From NCBI GenBank assembly GCA_963930775.1, contig OZ005704.1:7915669-7979668 (forward strand): a stretch of DNA of 64,000 bases. Direction: 5' to 3'. The position numbers and the translations under genes were made by a program. This document shows, one piece after another, positions 20,509 through 34,512 of this stretch; positions within the stretch are counted from its first letter, which is position 1, and each line of letters begins with the position of its first letter. The stretch comes from Cliona cf. orientalis (taxonomy: Eukaryota; Porifera; Demospongiae; Clionaida; Clionaidae). The notes below the pieces were generated by a model. That model saw nothing but the letters and a program-made list of their open reading frames with translations, was not told where the DNA came from and searched no databases.

Positions 20509-22315
20509 ATGTCTGTGAGTAGCAGCAGCAGTAGCAGCGGTGGATTCTTCGCGAAAGCGAAAAGGAAATCTCGTACTCATTTTTCCATCAGAGAAGATAA
20601 TTTTCAGCATGAGGAGGACCTGCTGAGGTACCCACCTATCATTGATTCAGTGATGAACATCAATAATTATTATGATCTTTATTCACAGGACAACTGAACG
20701 TGCCTTGATCTACACCAGTGGCAGTGAATTTCGCCAATTCTCCTTTGACCTTGTTGAGTCTCGCTGGTTTAATATTGCTATTTTGCTGGTGATATTTGTC
20801 AACACAATAGCCATTGGTATACAGACATCAACCTATGTCATTGCCAAAGCCGGTACAATTAGTTTCTGATAATTAAATATTATTTTGGTGACCTCTTCTA
20901 TTATTGTGTGGCATTATTGCAGATTGGTATCTAACATTACTTGACCAACTGTTCCTTGCTATCTACATTCTTGAGCTGGTCTTAAAAGTTATTGCTTGGC
21001 GACTCAAATTTTTCAAAAATTCATGGAACATATTTGGTAACCTTTATATTAAAATCTGAGTCCCTGATTGCCTCAATTTCCCCACTACAGATTTCATAAT
21101 TGTGATTGCCAGTTTGGTTGATTTCATGATCCCACTGATAGTTCAGAACATTGGTGTGTTTGATGCTCGAGTGCTGCGTGTGTTGAGAGTGTTTCGTGCC
21201 ATTAGAGCTCTTCGGGCACTAAGAGTCATACGAACGATAAGGTCACCTTGATTAGTCACTGATTAGAGGCCTAATTTCAATGTCATATGCACAGATTTCT
21301 GAAGAACCTTCAAATCATAGTGTCAACCGTTCTCCAGTCAATTCCTGCAATGGGCAGCATTGTCATTCTCATTTCACTAGTGTTATGTATCCTCCAACTA
21401 AATTAGTGCTTTAGTGCATATATACATGCATTAATAAAAATTAATAATATTTTTTTTAATGTGAGTTTTCTGTAGATATTTTTGCCATCATAGGTCGTGG
21501 TTTGTATGGCAATGTTGACCCTGGACGATTTGGAAACCTAGCAAAGGCGTGCTTCACTCTCTTTCAGCTCATCACTCTGGACGACTGGTTCTTCATGTAC
21601 TCTGATGTCCGTGACAACTACCCTAGTAAGCCAACTCTCAATACCGTACCCTCTAGCCCACAGTATGCGCTGAGACTGCAGCTCTCTTCCAGATCATCAA
21701 CATATTTTGGTCTACCTCCTGCTCTTCATCATCTTAGAGACATTCATATTCATCAAGTGCGCACAATACATGCCATAGAGTAGAAAATACTAGTCTCAAT
21801 TTTGTGTACTTATGATTTTGCAGTTTATTTGTGGCTGTTATTGTGGACAACTTGGCTCGAACACAGGCAGCAGCAAATGCCACCAAATCAAAGCCAAAGG
21901 CAGTCAAGGTAGCTACTACTATAGCACCACTTATACAACAATCATTACTAGCTACTTCACAGGTGGTGGAGAGCGATAGTGAAGGTGAGGTTGGCCATGG
22001 CAGGGGGCGGCCATTGAGCAGAGCGAGACCAAGAAGAGTCACGTTTGCTGAGGAACACTTGAGCCACTCTGTCAATGACTACTACTCGAGTATGAGGGGA
22101 GAGAAGCAGCTATCTGACAGGTGTGTACATGTCGACCCCAAGCATAGTATTATGATAATATTGTGGTTAGTGCTGTGATTACTTGCAGGGAGTTGAAGCT
22201 GATTGGTGAGTATCTGACACAAATGGCCTCTCTAGACCATCACCTACACACAGCCAGCAAACACCAAACCACTCTCGATGAGCTAGTGGATCTCGTCGAT
22301 TTCACAAAATACTAA
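20509..22315 (+). CDS. CATSPER1: CatSper channel alpha subunit, CATSPER1-like
   Basis: A pore-forming subunit of the flagellar Ca2+ channel of sperm. Exons: 20509-20627, 20689-20852, 20923-21036, 21091-21241, 21295-21386, 21476-21625, 21693-21756, 21824-22120, 22189-22315; 425 residues. One six-helix ion-channel domain: S1 (WFNIAILLVIFVNTIAIGI), S2 (LFLAIYILELVLKVIAW), S3 (DFIIVIASLVDFMI), S4 with regular arginines (RVLRVLRVFRAIRALRALRV), and a pore helix with filter TLDDW at 247-251. S6 is followed by NLFVAVIVDNLA. The C-terminal helix (ELKLIGEYLTQMASLDHHL, DELVDLV) resembles the CATSPER1 tail and is the reason for choosing subunit 1. The His-rich N-terminus of mammalian CATSPER1 is absent. 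A 51-base in-frame segment in exon 8 (about 21911-21961) has GT-AG ends and might be an optional intron. Confidence 0.9.
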
Positions 22316-22425
22316 ACAGCCATTCATGTTAATTAGTAAAAAGTGTGAAGTGTCATAACAGTGTGAGTGTACATTGTGGTGAAATAATAATACTATGTTC
22401 ATGTGATGCTGCTATGGGATGGAGT

Positions 22426-25400
22426 TCAGTCAATTTGTGGGTTATGTTTGAAGAGATACTCAGCCTGTAATTAGGAATTATAATGAATAGGGGCAGGGAT
22501 GGGGTAAACTAGTGAACTGACCAGGTAATCGATGGCGTCTTCAGGTTTGACTTTGCTGACTTCAATGAGTCCCTCTGTCAGCGTGGGCATGACATGTTGC
22601 ATGAGGTAGTTTCTGAGAGGGATAGACTGCGTCTCAAGCCTCTCCTGCTCCTCTTTCTTCACTAGCGAGAGGTGGTAGTCCTGCAGAGTAAGACCAGAGA
22701 GCTAGCTACGAGTTTTGACACTAGGCTTGGCATTAGCCTACCCATTCTGCCTGTCTCTGAGCCCTCAGTGCCTTCTCCTCTGCCTCTGCCTTCTCTTGTC
22801 TCTCTCTCTCCTCTGATTCACGTCTCATCTGCAGTGGCATGCTCAATAAATAACACAGGCTCAGTTGAACAATGAGACTAAAGTGACCTTTTCTTCCATA
22901 GCCTTCCTGTCCATTTCAGCCTTCTCCTCTGGGGTGGGTCCATAGTTACGAGGCTCTCCTATCAGCTTTTTTACCTGCTCAAGAGTTTGCTCCATACCAC
23001 TGCTACTGTCCTTCTCAATGTCTGAATATAAACAGATAAATTTTTTATTAACAAATACCTTAAGGACACTTGTTTGTGGGTACTAAATTTGGCGAAATTA
23101 GCAATTTGCCCAATTTTCACTATAATATTATATTATTAATTTTTTCAATTTTCAAATAAATAGAATGCTAATTTTGAAAAATCGCTAAATTGAGTACCCG
23201 CTAAACGCACTATTTCCAAAATCCACTAAAATTTGTACTCGCAAATAATTGTAGCCCTAAGGTATTCACACACCAATATGGTCTGGGTGAATCTCAAACT
23301 CATCAAAGTAGTTGAGCACGGTAGTATCCATCTCATTTTCACTCCTAAATAACTCCAGCCTCCTTTTCAAGCCTGCACATAAAATAATTATTATCATACA
23401 CACAGTAAATTAATAATGAATTTAGCACTGTAGATCTATGTGAGTTGTACCATCCTCTGTGTTGTGTGTTCCCTCGACTTGTCTCTGAGGTAAATTCATC
23501 ACTCTGTGTTTGAGAAATCCATCGCTAGCATCCAGGGAAATCACAACCTCTGGCATTGTTAGCTTGTTGAAAGGAGCAGGGTCTTCCCCGTCATCAGCAG
23601 CCGCTAGCAACTCATCTTCTCCTTGTTCCTCAGCTAAACATCAAGGCCAGGCATGAATATGTCAACAGCTATAGACAGACTATAGATTGACTGTAATGAA
23701 CATGTCACTTACGAGCAAAGAGCTGCTTTGCTTGCTCATATGTCTTTGGAAATCCATCAAGAATGAATCCTTGATTTTGGCAAGGCATTGAATTCAGCTT
23801 CTGTTGGTAAAAGTCAATGATGTACTGATCACTGTAGCGACCATTGTTATTCTCTGCATCTTCCTTGAGCAGGTCGAGCATCTCCTGAGCATTCTGTGCT
23901 CTGGCATCGTCATCCTCTCCATCTCCATCATCATCATCCTCATCAGCCCCAGGGTCAGGGGGGTCAAGGTCAGCACGAGCTGCACTGCGCTCCTGCGAGA
24001 AACAGTAGATGCTAAATGACATACCGTATAGCCAGAAAATTTGGCGGGAAATTAAACTTGGCAGTTTGGCGGTCTATATTACAACCGCCAAATTAAAATC
24101 CGCCAAAATTTCCTATTAGCATATATACATACATATGGCAATCCCGTACCGAACTGCCAAATTTAAATCTGCCAATATTCTTGCAATAGCGATTTTGGGC
24201 TCAACCGCCAAATTTAATTCCCGCCAATATTTCCGGCTATACGGTAGTCATGTGTACGGACGGAGAGAGAGAGAGACTTACAAGTTTCTCTATAGCTTCT
24301 TTGATGACATCAGCAATCTTGATATGGTGCAGCTTGTAATGCTTACACAACTGGCTAACAATGTGGGTCTTCCCCACTGCGGGTGGTCCCAGTACACATG
24401 CCCTGATGGGTAGCAAGCCTCTGCTCTCCTTGAACTCCTTAATGACCATAGGCATTGCCTCCACCAAGCCAGACTGCACTCAGGGACAACGACAATAGCA
24501 TAATATTATTTTATACTAGTCTACATTAATTTCTTACCTCTGCCTTCCATGTGAATGCCATGCCATCCTTAGCTGAAGATGCCTCCACCTGGAGTTGCAC
24601 TAGCAACTGGTCATAGTCACTTTGCTGAATAAGAGAGATCCATGAAGGGGACATATTATCATACCAATATCCAATCACAGTAAGTCAACCACGCAACTAA
24701 CAGATATATCTTTGTTTAAGAGAGCATCTTCTTTGGAGATGTATTGTATTTTTCCGGTTCCAAGGTGAGTGCTGATGGCCTTGACAATCTCCTTGAGCGT
24801 GTTGTGTGAGTCATCTACTGCCAGTAGATAGCGCACCTTGGGCCGCCCATCAGCAAGACACAGGACAATGCTACAGCAAGGGAGGCAGGGCTCAAAGAAC
24901 CAATCCATTCACAGGCTAGCTCACCTTGCTAGATCACTGACGTGAATCGTAGGTAGAACGTTCTTTCCATCTCCAAAGACAGAGAGAGCTGCAAGCTCGC
25001 CGTGCCATGCTGCCTATATTACGCACACACACACAATAACACAATGCTGGTGATCTTCATACAAGGATAATACCTTGAAGAGAAAGTGGAAGATGCTTTC
25101 TCCAGCTCCATAGGTCAGTCCAGAGGCAACAACATAACTCAGCAACTTAGACTTATCCTGCATGTTATAGTTACAAGACCTTAATTGGGGTGCATGAGAT
25201 GCATGGTCGAATGCACCCCAATCTTGTAACTGTCTTATTGGCCCATGACCCCCTCTCATCATTGGCCTACCCTACGATCACCCATACCCCTGTGGTGGCC
25301 GGCAATTTGCCTATAAAAACTTTGGTTGCTAGGTGATGGCCAATAAATGTGCATGTAATACCAACTCAGACTTTTAATATAATAGGACTGTCAAAAAAAT

Positions 25401-26301
25401 GTATTTTTAAGCTACCACACAGCACAAACCTCTAGGCAGCTGGAATACTACAAGTTTACATAATAATGTTTTAATGGGCTTTCTGTTGTGCGTACCGTCT
25501 TTCCCAGCTTGATGACTTGTTTCTCTGCTGCAATGTGAGCCTTGAAGTTAGGATGAGGCCGGCGCTTTCGATAATCCTCTTCTTGAAAAGGAACATCTGG
25601 CTCCTCCTAAAAACACTACATCAAATCAACCATACTCAAGGTCAGTGATCTCACTGGATCAAGAGGCTTGCTGCGAGCCCATGTCAGAATTGTTGATACT
25701 AAAATGAATACTTTCTGCGTTGTAAAGGCAGACAGCTGATCATGGAGAGCTGCAGATGTATCACTATAATACAGGCACTGATCTGATATGCAGCACAGTG
25801 AGTACCTTGAATGATTGCAGAGGCCTCATCGACCTGGCTAACACTTTCACCAATATGGTAGATAATGATATCACAGTCCATGAGAACAGCCACCAGCTCA
25901 GCACCACTGCTCACCTACACAAATATACATTGTCATACCATTGTTCTGCACCCTGTGGTCAATCTTACCCTAACGATATCACTGACTGACGCTGGCTTAG
26001 AGGATTGATCGTCCTGTAGTGTACCGATGACCTGGTAGAGATGATCATCGGAGCCCCCCACAGCCCCCGGGGCTGGCCCCTCCCCTCCCTCCTCTCCATC
26101 CCCCCCACCATCAACAACACTAGCTCCAACAACAGCTCCACTAAACACCTGCAACAGCAAAACATAAAGAAAAGAGATGACATTGCAATCACAGTACGCT
26201 CAACTCCAGGCTACAAGAAAACCAGAAGCTATGATGTAAATTACTTTAGCGAGAGCTCTTCCAGTGAAAGAGTCGACGTGATTCACAAACACCTTCACCA
26301 T
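22426..26301 (-). CDS. AK7: Adenylate kinase 7 (motile-cilium protein)
   Basis: AK7 interconverts adenine nucleotides and belongs to motile cilia and flagella. Seventeen exons: 26301-26245, 26148-25969, 25914-25806, 25749-25655, 25606-25496, 25157-25074, 25013-24925, 24870-24702, 24624-24538, 24473-24282, 23992-23713, 23633-23451, 23372-23274, 23021-22888, 22828-22742, 22680-22522, 22464-22426. Phases close at 717 residues (human 723). Residues 1-325 form an NAD-epimerase-like fold ([36 protein letters not shown]). The kinase domain has Walker A GPPAVGKT at 356-363 and the lid/NMP blocks [20 protein letters not shown]; an acidic insert sits between them. A coiled coil leads to a C-terminal DPY30 motif ([20 protein letters not shown]) that docks to radial-spoke/AKAP-type partners. 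Intron 10 holds a MITE, intron 5 a hairpin. Confidence 0.95.
24022..24246. mobile_element. MITE, CCGTATAGCC family, complete copy in AK7 intron 10
   Basis: Element 24024-24244 starts CCGTATAGCCAGAAAATTTG and ends with the matching AATATTTCCGGCTATACGG. It is flanked by TA on both sides, as in Tc1/mariner-type insertions. The interior repeats TTGGCGGTT / AACCGCCAA blocks. Two other copies: 12690-12886 and 36825-37034. Confidence 0.85.
25170..25230. repeat. Hairpin in AK7 intron 5
   Basis: GTTACAAGA-CCTTA-ATTGGGGTGCAT (25170-25195) pairs with ATGCACCCCAATCTTGTAAC (25211-25230): 20 perfect pairs apart from a CCTTA bulge, with a 15-base loop. It may be a small inverted-repeat element; no target duplication was seen. 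Confidence 0.7.
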
Positions 26302-26826
26302 CTCTGATCTGCACCATGTACCACACAGCTGCTCAAAGGTTGCCTAGCAACCATCATGTGACTTGAACGTGAACGGTACGGAAGTGAAATAACGTTTCCT
26401 GGAGGGCGGTGGTGCACCAGTACTACTGTGCTGCTACAAGCCGCTAACAAGCTTGCAGTTTGGAGGGAACACTGAACTAATCGTTGGGTGAATATATCGA
26501 ATAGAGTGAAGAGTGTGCCGCTGGCGGGCGGAGAGTGGACGCTGGAAGGTCTGTGCAGAGACAGGAAGGAAATTAACTGGAGCAAGGCTTTTTGTGCAGC
26601 ACCGCATCGCATCGCATCGACTAGTGCATGGTATGTAATATGTAATGCATCCTGGGATTGGCATGCTTATGCTTTGTGTACTGTATCACAGTCAGATTGA
26701 GAAGTCCCGTTGTGGCCGGGCGCCACTAGCTTGCCTGCATGACTTTCAGTAGCGTAGTAGCCGAGAAAGTGAGAGAGAGAGAGTGAGAATATTATAGCGT
26801 CGATTCGGGACATTGTGGACGGTGAT
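26302..26826. promoter_or_regulatory. Divergent intergenic region, AK7/PH gene
   Basis: 525 bases between opposed start codons. It should contain both promoters and perhaps 5' leader exons. No coding signal, repeat or TATA box is recognised. Confidence 0.4.
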
Positions 26827-27365
26827 ATGGCCATGGTTCGACACAGGTCAAGATCTACCGTCATGTCGCTACAAACACTCAAAGAAGGACAACTGTACAA
26901 GCGAGGCAAGATCAACACTGACTGGCGGCTCAGGCTGTTCATCCTCAATGGAAAGCAGCTGTCCTACTTCAAAGGAGGGGTAAGCAAGTAGCTCAATCTA
27001 GCTGGACTCATCCCAAGCCTATGTTCATGCAGAGACCAGCACCGTCAGGGGTCATTGAGCTCAAGGAGGTCAGATCAGTGTCAGATATTCAGGGTGATGG
27101 ATCTTTTCTGGTGAGTCCCTAGCTCATTGTCGTGGTGTGTGTGTGCTGTGTTGTTTATCACGGCTGTTTTCCCAAACTCAGATTGACACACCCACTAGAA
27201 CGTATGAAATAAAGGGAGGTATGTTAGCATAACCGGCACATAATATGTGAAGTACATGTTAGCACTTCCACCCCCTCACGTACAGACTCAAATGAAATCA
27301 CCCAAAGCTGGATCGACGTCTTAAGAGAAACTGTCAAGTCATTTTCACCCCATCACACAAGCTAG
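26827..27365 (+). CDS. Small pleckstrin-homology domain protein
   Basis: Exons 26827-26979, 27033-27110, 27182-27218, 27286-27365 give 115 residues, essentially a single PH domain. Strand 1 is LKEGQLYKRGKINTDWRLRL, with the basic residues expected of phosphoinositide binding (KR, K, R). Then come FILNGKQLSYFKG, VIELKEVRSV, TRTYEIKG, and the C-terminal helix with the invariant PH tryptophan (QSWIDVLRETV). It probably binds membrane phosphoinositides or a protein partner; the specific orthologue is not recognised. It is convergent with Dicer, 288 bases between stops. Confidence 0.85.
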
Positions 27366-27653
27366 CACTCCTATATATATACCTCTTTCTCTTTCTCTCT
27401 CTCTCCACTCTCTACAAGTCTTATTTGTACTTTCTTCTGCAGTTGCTTCCATTGTACACATGTAGGGCATTTCAACCTTATATGACTACCATCATACTGT
27501 AAACGTAGTGTCCATTGTTGTCGATTGTTGACGTAGAAATTTTAATGAGTGACCACTGTACTTGTACATGTGAATACTATTCAACTAAAAATAAAATAAT
27601 ATAACGTACACATACTCATAGTATTGCTGTAGTATATAATCCATCCATGCAAA
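27366..27653. other. Intergenic between convergent PH gene and Dicer
   Basis: 288 bases with a CT-rich run (27390-27420) and AT-rich 3' UTR sequence of both genes. Nothing else is recognised. Confidence 0.5.
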
Positions 27654-30600
27654 CTAACATTGATTGTTGAGCTTTCTAAGAGCAGCTCTTGCTGCTGCTG
27701 CCTTAGCAGTCTTGGAAGTGCTTGCCTCAGCAGTTGTCTCTATCCCCTTGTTGGCAATGTTGATGGTACACCGATACCTCCCGCTTCGATTCCTCTCACT
27801 ACACAATAATTTACACACGTATAAACATCATGTACATGAACTATCATACCAATTTTATGTACCTATCAATCTTGACCTCTGCGCTGGGTTCTCTGCGCAG
27901 GAGCTGTTGTAGTGGGGGTTCTGGTGGGATTCCGTTGAAGGAAGCTGAGCACAGGGAAAACACTCAAACATGAAACTACAATGAAGGAACTGAGTGTGTG
28001 TGTGTGTGTACCTATCTTCTCCTTGAACAGAGGCTGAAATACCCTCCACACAGCACACAAGCTCAGCTTGCTGTCAACAAAGATTGCTCCAGCGATAGAC
28101 TCAAGCAGGTCACCAAGCACCTTGGGGGGATCTAATTCATCAACGTCTCGCTCTTGCCTAGCTCCTCCCTCTCCATCACAATCCCCTCCATTTCCTAGAC
28201 CAGCACTTTCCTTGTCTTCAATATAGGGCTCCTGGAGTGAAAGTAAATGCCCACACACACACACACACACATAGTTAGTGATAACAAGTTTAAAGTAAAC
28301 ATATGTAAAGTAGTTACCAAAGCGGGCGGCTTGGTGTCCATTGCAGAGTGAAAGATTTCAGAACTGTCCTCCAAATCACTATCATCAGCATCATCACCAC
28401 TGTCATGATCACAGCCAATGTTGTGAATGTAGTCTTGAATTTGCTTAAAGAGTGACGGTGAGCTATGGAGAAGCGACTGATGGAGACATAACTTTACTGA
28501 CAGCTCAGCAAATGTGACGTTGTTGACCAGAGCAGCTCTCATGTTTGAGATGTCTCCTGGGCTGTAGTGAGGAAATGTTGCATAGATGTGGCATGTTACG
28601 AGGTAGTCAAGCACAGCATCGCCTAGAAACTCCAGCCTCTGGTAGCAGTCAGTGACCCTGTTCCTAGTGTAGGAGGCATGGGTCAATGCTTGAAGGACCA
28701 ACTTTCGATCCTCAAATTGCCAGTTCAATCGTTTGCAGATGAGAGAAGCTCTACAGAGTTTTAGCAATCTGTTCACCTCCAAATCCTGCTTGTGACTGAG
28801 GGGCAGAGACTGGGGGCCGCCAAAGTGACCGACAAACACTGATGAAGAATCAGAAAGAAGCAATGAACAATCCACTCTTGGTTTCTTGGAGGTGGGAGGG
28901 GCTAAGTAGGCGGAGTTTTCACTGTTTTCTTGACATTGCTGACACTGCAGTTTGATTCCTATCCATTTGAGGAACCTGATAGCAGCCTCTATTCCTCCAG
29001 ACACTAGGTACGCTCCGATCAGCGACTCCACACAGTCAGCCACACCTTTATCACTCACACGATGATAGTTGTAATGACGATCTCTATCAGTCAGCTGGTC
29101 CCGAGAACCATCTCCAGTCCCACTCCCATTCTCAGTTCCTGTTGGAGCTTCTTGGAAGATAAATCCAGGAGGTATCCACATCTGTCTTGGTTCAAAGGCA
29201 GTGGAGAATACTAAACCAGTGATGCCTCGCTGCTTGGCAAGTAAGTACAGGTTGAAATTTTCCACCCTGTGAGCCCGAGAGCAGGTCAGCTTTCCCTCGT
29301 GGTCATTTGAGCGATCACAAAAGAGAAACACAGACGTTGAGAGCTTAAGAAACGAGTCTCCAAGTGTCTCCAGTCTTTCGAGGTTGATGGAGTCTTTGGC
29401 TCCCTTAGGAGTGAGGGCTTGGAGCAGCAGCGCGTTGTCAGGTCCCCTCAGGCAAGAGCCAAAGGATTCAAGATACTTGATATCCACCTCTCCTTCTTTA
29501 CTGAATGAAATATGCTGTGTTTTCAGATCACCATACCCATGGTCCTCATAGCCCCTGAGATTAGTGCATGTTAGTAGCAGTGATGATTGTCCTGAGCTGC
29601 CAATGTGGGTTGCTTGGGTAATCTCACAGCGCAGGGAGTCCACTAGTAGGAGGCATTCTAGACGCCACAGCACAGAGGGTAGGCATCGAATCAGCTTATA
29701 CAGTACACTGCTCACCGGATACACCTTGCACAGTTCAGGAAACAAGTGAATCTCTTCATTATGATCTTTTTTCTTTAACTCTTCCCCTTCGTGATTTTTG
29801 AAGCGTGATACTAGAAGCCGTATCCTAGAGTCACCTGTGCCTAGCCTCTTGACGACCAGAGCCGGCTGTCCATCACACTCATTCAACTCATATTTGTACC
29901 TGGTGAAGTAGTAGCTGGCGAAGGTGGTGGCAACTGTTGGGTCGGGAAAAGCAGAATTTGGTGTCTTAGTTGAATCAACCCTCAGAACCTGGAAGAGCTG
30001 TCTCTCTGGTTGTGGATTGTGCACAGTCTCCACTATCGCATTGGTGAAGATATGGTTAGGGCATGGCCATCGTACACGCTCACTCTCCCTGCCGTGGGTC
30101 ATTTCAGCTAGAGTTTGTGCTTGCTCCATGTCCACGTAGACCTCCATGGGGTAGATGCACGATAACACCTTCACTGGCACAATTACGTAGTTCTTTGACG
30201 CGTGATTCCAGTCTGCATGAAGCCATGAGCCTCTGATTCGCAGCAGCTCTGAGAAGATTGCTTCATGGCTCTCCTTTAAGAGTGACAGTTCACTGTCAGC
30301 AAAGTCCACTAGTCGGTGATAGTGCTCCAGCTTGACACAGACAGTCTTGTCTCCATCGTACAGAGAGAACTCTGGAATCTAACAGGTCAACAAATTGCAG
30401 CAACAGTGAATGATGCAAACCATGACATTGTGCGTAGGTTGCTTACTAAGGAGTGTGGTAGTTGTGTACTGGTGATGATTCCGAGGGCAGATGCCTCAGG
30501 GTCATCCGACTGTGACTGGTAGAGTTGGAGCGGCTTGTCCTCTTCGTGTATCATGATTATGTAGAGATGGTTGGAAATGTTGGTAGGAAGGCACTCCTTC

Positions 30601-33133
30601 AACACTGCGGCAGTCTGTATCAATAGTCAATACTCAAATGCTATTAGCGAGGCAAGTTTCTTGCTTAGTTATACTATATACAATGAAAAATATTTTTCAG
30701 ACTGTACAATTGGTATTGTAAGGTATTGTAGGTCAGAAATCTGATTGGTCAGTTGGAGGTCCACTATTTTACTTCACTTTGCTCGGGATGCTACAGCCTC
30801 GGGCCTCTGAGTGACCAATCAGATCACAGCATTTGTTACAACTATAATTATGGTAATGTAGATCTTGTACCTTATTTGAATAATTATTGGACCTTTTGGC
30901 TGTTCCTTCATGCCTGCTTCTCTCTTGCTTAGTGTCTTCATCATCACTCAAATCCACCATCTTGGAGATGGGCAGAAGGTGCTCGTTGAGCTCACCAACT
31001 TGGTGAAGTTGCTTGATGGCCTCCAGAGCAGCTGACTTGTCAGCAATTCTCTTTGTTGGCATCCAGAGACCCTGAAAGGAGAGAGATAGACACACTGTGT
31101 GGCCAACACAGGCCAGGACTGCTTACATTGATGGATGATTTCAGAGGACAGTTCATTGGCAGCTGGACACAGCTACGGAACACAAACTCATTTGCTGCTT
31201 CAAGTATGGCTTTGTCTACATGAACCTCTGGAAGTGGCCTCTTTTCTGTCACAAAGACCGGAGTTAAGATAGTGAACTTGTCCTTGGGCAGCTTTTGGCA
31301 GTACCTACATGTACATACATTCAATTATTGTTAGTCAATGGTAATAGCTACATGTTGAAATGGACGCTGACCTGTGTACTAGTGATAGGCTGTTAGCTAG
31401 CATGGCCACAGGTCCCTCGGGTCCATAGGGTCTGTACGGTGTCACCAGCTCCTCCATTCTTCTTAAGATGTCTTCCTCACCAGGCACACTACGACCTTGG
31501 CAAATTCTCTGTAGCTCCTTCTCCAGGTCAGAGTAGTCGCTGAGCTCAGCTTGTCTCTTCCTCCCCTCCTCTCCCGCCTCAAGCAGGATGATATACTTGG
31601 ACTCCCTTGCACGTGCTCGACCTTTGGACTGAATGTATGATCGGAAATTTGGTGGAAAGTCGAATCTGATGACTGAGTTACACTTGGGTACATCCACTCC
31701 CTCCTCTACCACACTAGTGGCCACCAGTAGATTCACTCTACCGTTGCGAAATTTGCTCAGGACAGAGCTCTGTTTGCTTGTCTTCATGTGAGCCTCTCTT
31801 CGAAGGTGAGTTCCCCTCTTTCCCTCGTTGTGGCCCACTACATAGTCACAGCGTATGTGATTGAGCTCACCACCTCGCTTGCTCTTCTGCCGTATCAGTT
31901 TAGTCAAAATGGCTGCCGTTGTTCGTCGTTCAACAAATATAATTCCGCGAAGATCTTTCTTGGGAGAAGCATCGTTGATCAGTTGATCGAAAAGCTTTTG
32001 AACCTTTGGTGTCAGAAGGGTACCTTGACCTTTTTCCTTTTCAATGATGGTGCTGCATGTGTCTGTGAAGAGCCTGAGCTGAGTCCAGCCCATGTGCAGG
32101 AGGGCTCTGTCCCACTCACTCTCAAATAGCGAGCCAGTCTCCTTAATGGCAGCTTGCAGTACCTTCAGCCCCTCCTCTGCAAACTGGTGTGCGCACCACA
32201 CTCCAAGGTTGGTCAGAATGTGGAGGCAGTCATCCAAATACAGCTTCACTTGTTCGTAATACTCAGTCTCACATCCTTTCTTCATCAGTTGCAGGAACTG
32301 GAGTGAATCTTGGAGCAGCTTTCCCTCCTCTGAGCAGCTGCTTGGATTGTAGAAGACGATCTCTTCGTAAGGATTAGTGGCGTACTTGGCCACTTGCTGA
32401 AGATCCCCGGCTGTCTGTGATCGACACGCTAGGATCTCTTCCAGCTCTTTGATCTTTCTCTCAATGTCTCCTGGTTTACATTTGCTGGGTATGAGGGAGG
32501 CTGTGAGGCCAAGTCGCCGTGGAACACTCTCACTACCCGCCTCAATATAGGGACGGAATATACGCATGATTTGAACATAGTCATGATTCTTCACAGCATG
32601 ATGACACTCGTCAAATATCAGCAAGTTGACTTGACTGAGTTTGATGATAGCATGTGTCAGGAGGTTCTTGAAGATGGTCATTGTCATAACGAGCACATGG
32701 TGATTATTGAGCTCCATACGCCAGCGTCGACTATCCCATCCATCGACACCCTTCTCTCCAGTATACTGACCCACACTCAGGCAGCTGTGCAACTCTATGT
32801 GCTCTGCCTGCTGTTTCACCAATGGCACTGCATTCAAATTAAATAGAAGCAAACCTTTTTTTATTAATTTTTAGTAAATACCATCAAGTGGAATATTTTA
32901 CCCGTCGTGACGAGGAAGAAGGTTCTTTTGGCGCCTGGTTCGTCGAAGGAACGAAAAATGTCATAAGAAAGCTCCTTGATCAACATGACAGCAATAAACG
33001 TCTTCCCCGCTCCCGTCCCGAGGTTGACGATCGTATCCTCGTTCAGTGCAGCATCCAGAAGCTCTAATTGGTAGGGTCTGGCTGTAATCTCCTCCTCCTG
33101 GATCTCACTAGCGCTTGCCATGATCGCGGCCAT
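27654..33133 (-). CDS. DICER1: Dicer ribonuclease, animal-type architecture
   Basis: Cleaves double-stranded and pre-miRNA in the cytoplasm. Nine exons: 33133-32902, 32827-31372, 31304-31127, 31071-30871, 30614-30447, 30378-28318, 28231-28012, 27944-27863, 27798-27654; phases close at about 1,580 residues. Order: DExD helicase with Walker A GTGAGKT (39-45) and DECH (150-153); HELICc ([26 protein letters not shown]); dimerisation domain DUF283 ([11 protein letters not shown]); platform/PAZ ([30 protein letters not shown]); RNase IIIa ([11 protein letters not shown] near 1078, [14 protein letters not shown]). RNase IIIb follows ([13 protein letters not shown] near 1323, [17 protein letters not shown]), then a C-terminal dsRBD ([15 protein letters not shown]). 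Both RNase III signatures keep their acidic residues and the helicase keeps its ATPase motifs, so it looks active. Start at 33133, or MASAS five codons in. Confidence 0.95.
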
Positions 33134-33223
33134 CTGTCTCGTCTATGTAGCAATCGTATAAATCGCCGCTTCTTTTCTCTATTTAATGCCCAAGTAGATT
33201 AACGAAATTATAGGAGCATACTC
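33134..33223. promoter_or_regulatory. 90-bp divergent promoter, Dicer/ALKBH6
   Basis: Opposed ATG codons are 90 bases apart, so the two genes must share promoter sequence. No TATA box is seen. Confidence 0.45.
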
Positions 33224-34463
<1,240 letters not shown>

Positions 34464-34512
34464 ACAAACAAACATACAAAAAAACAAGTTTTATAATTAA
34501 ATTTTTATAGTT

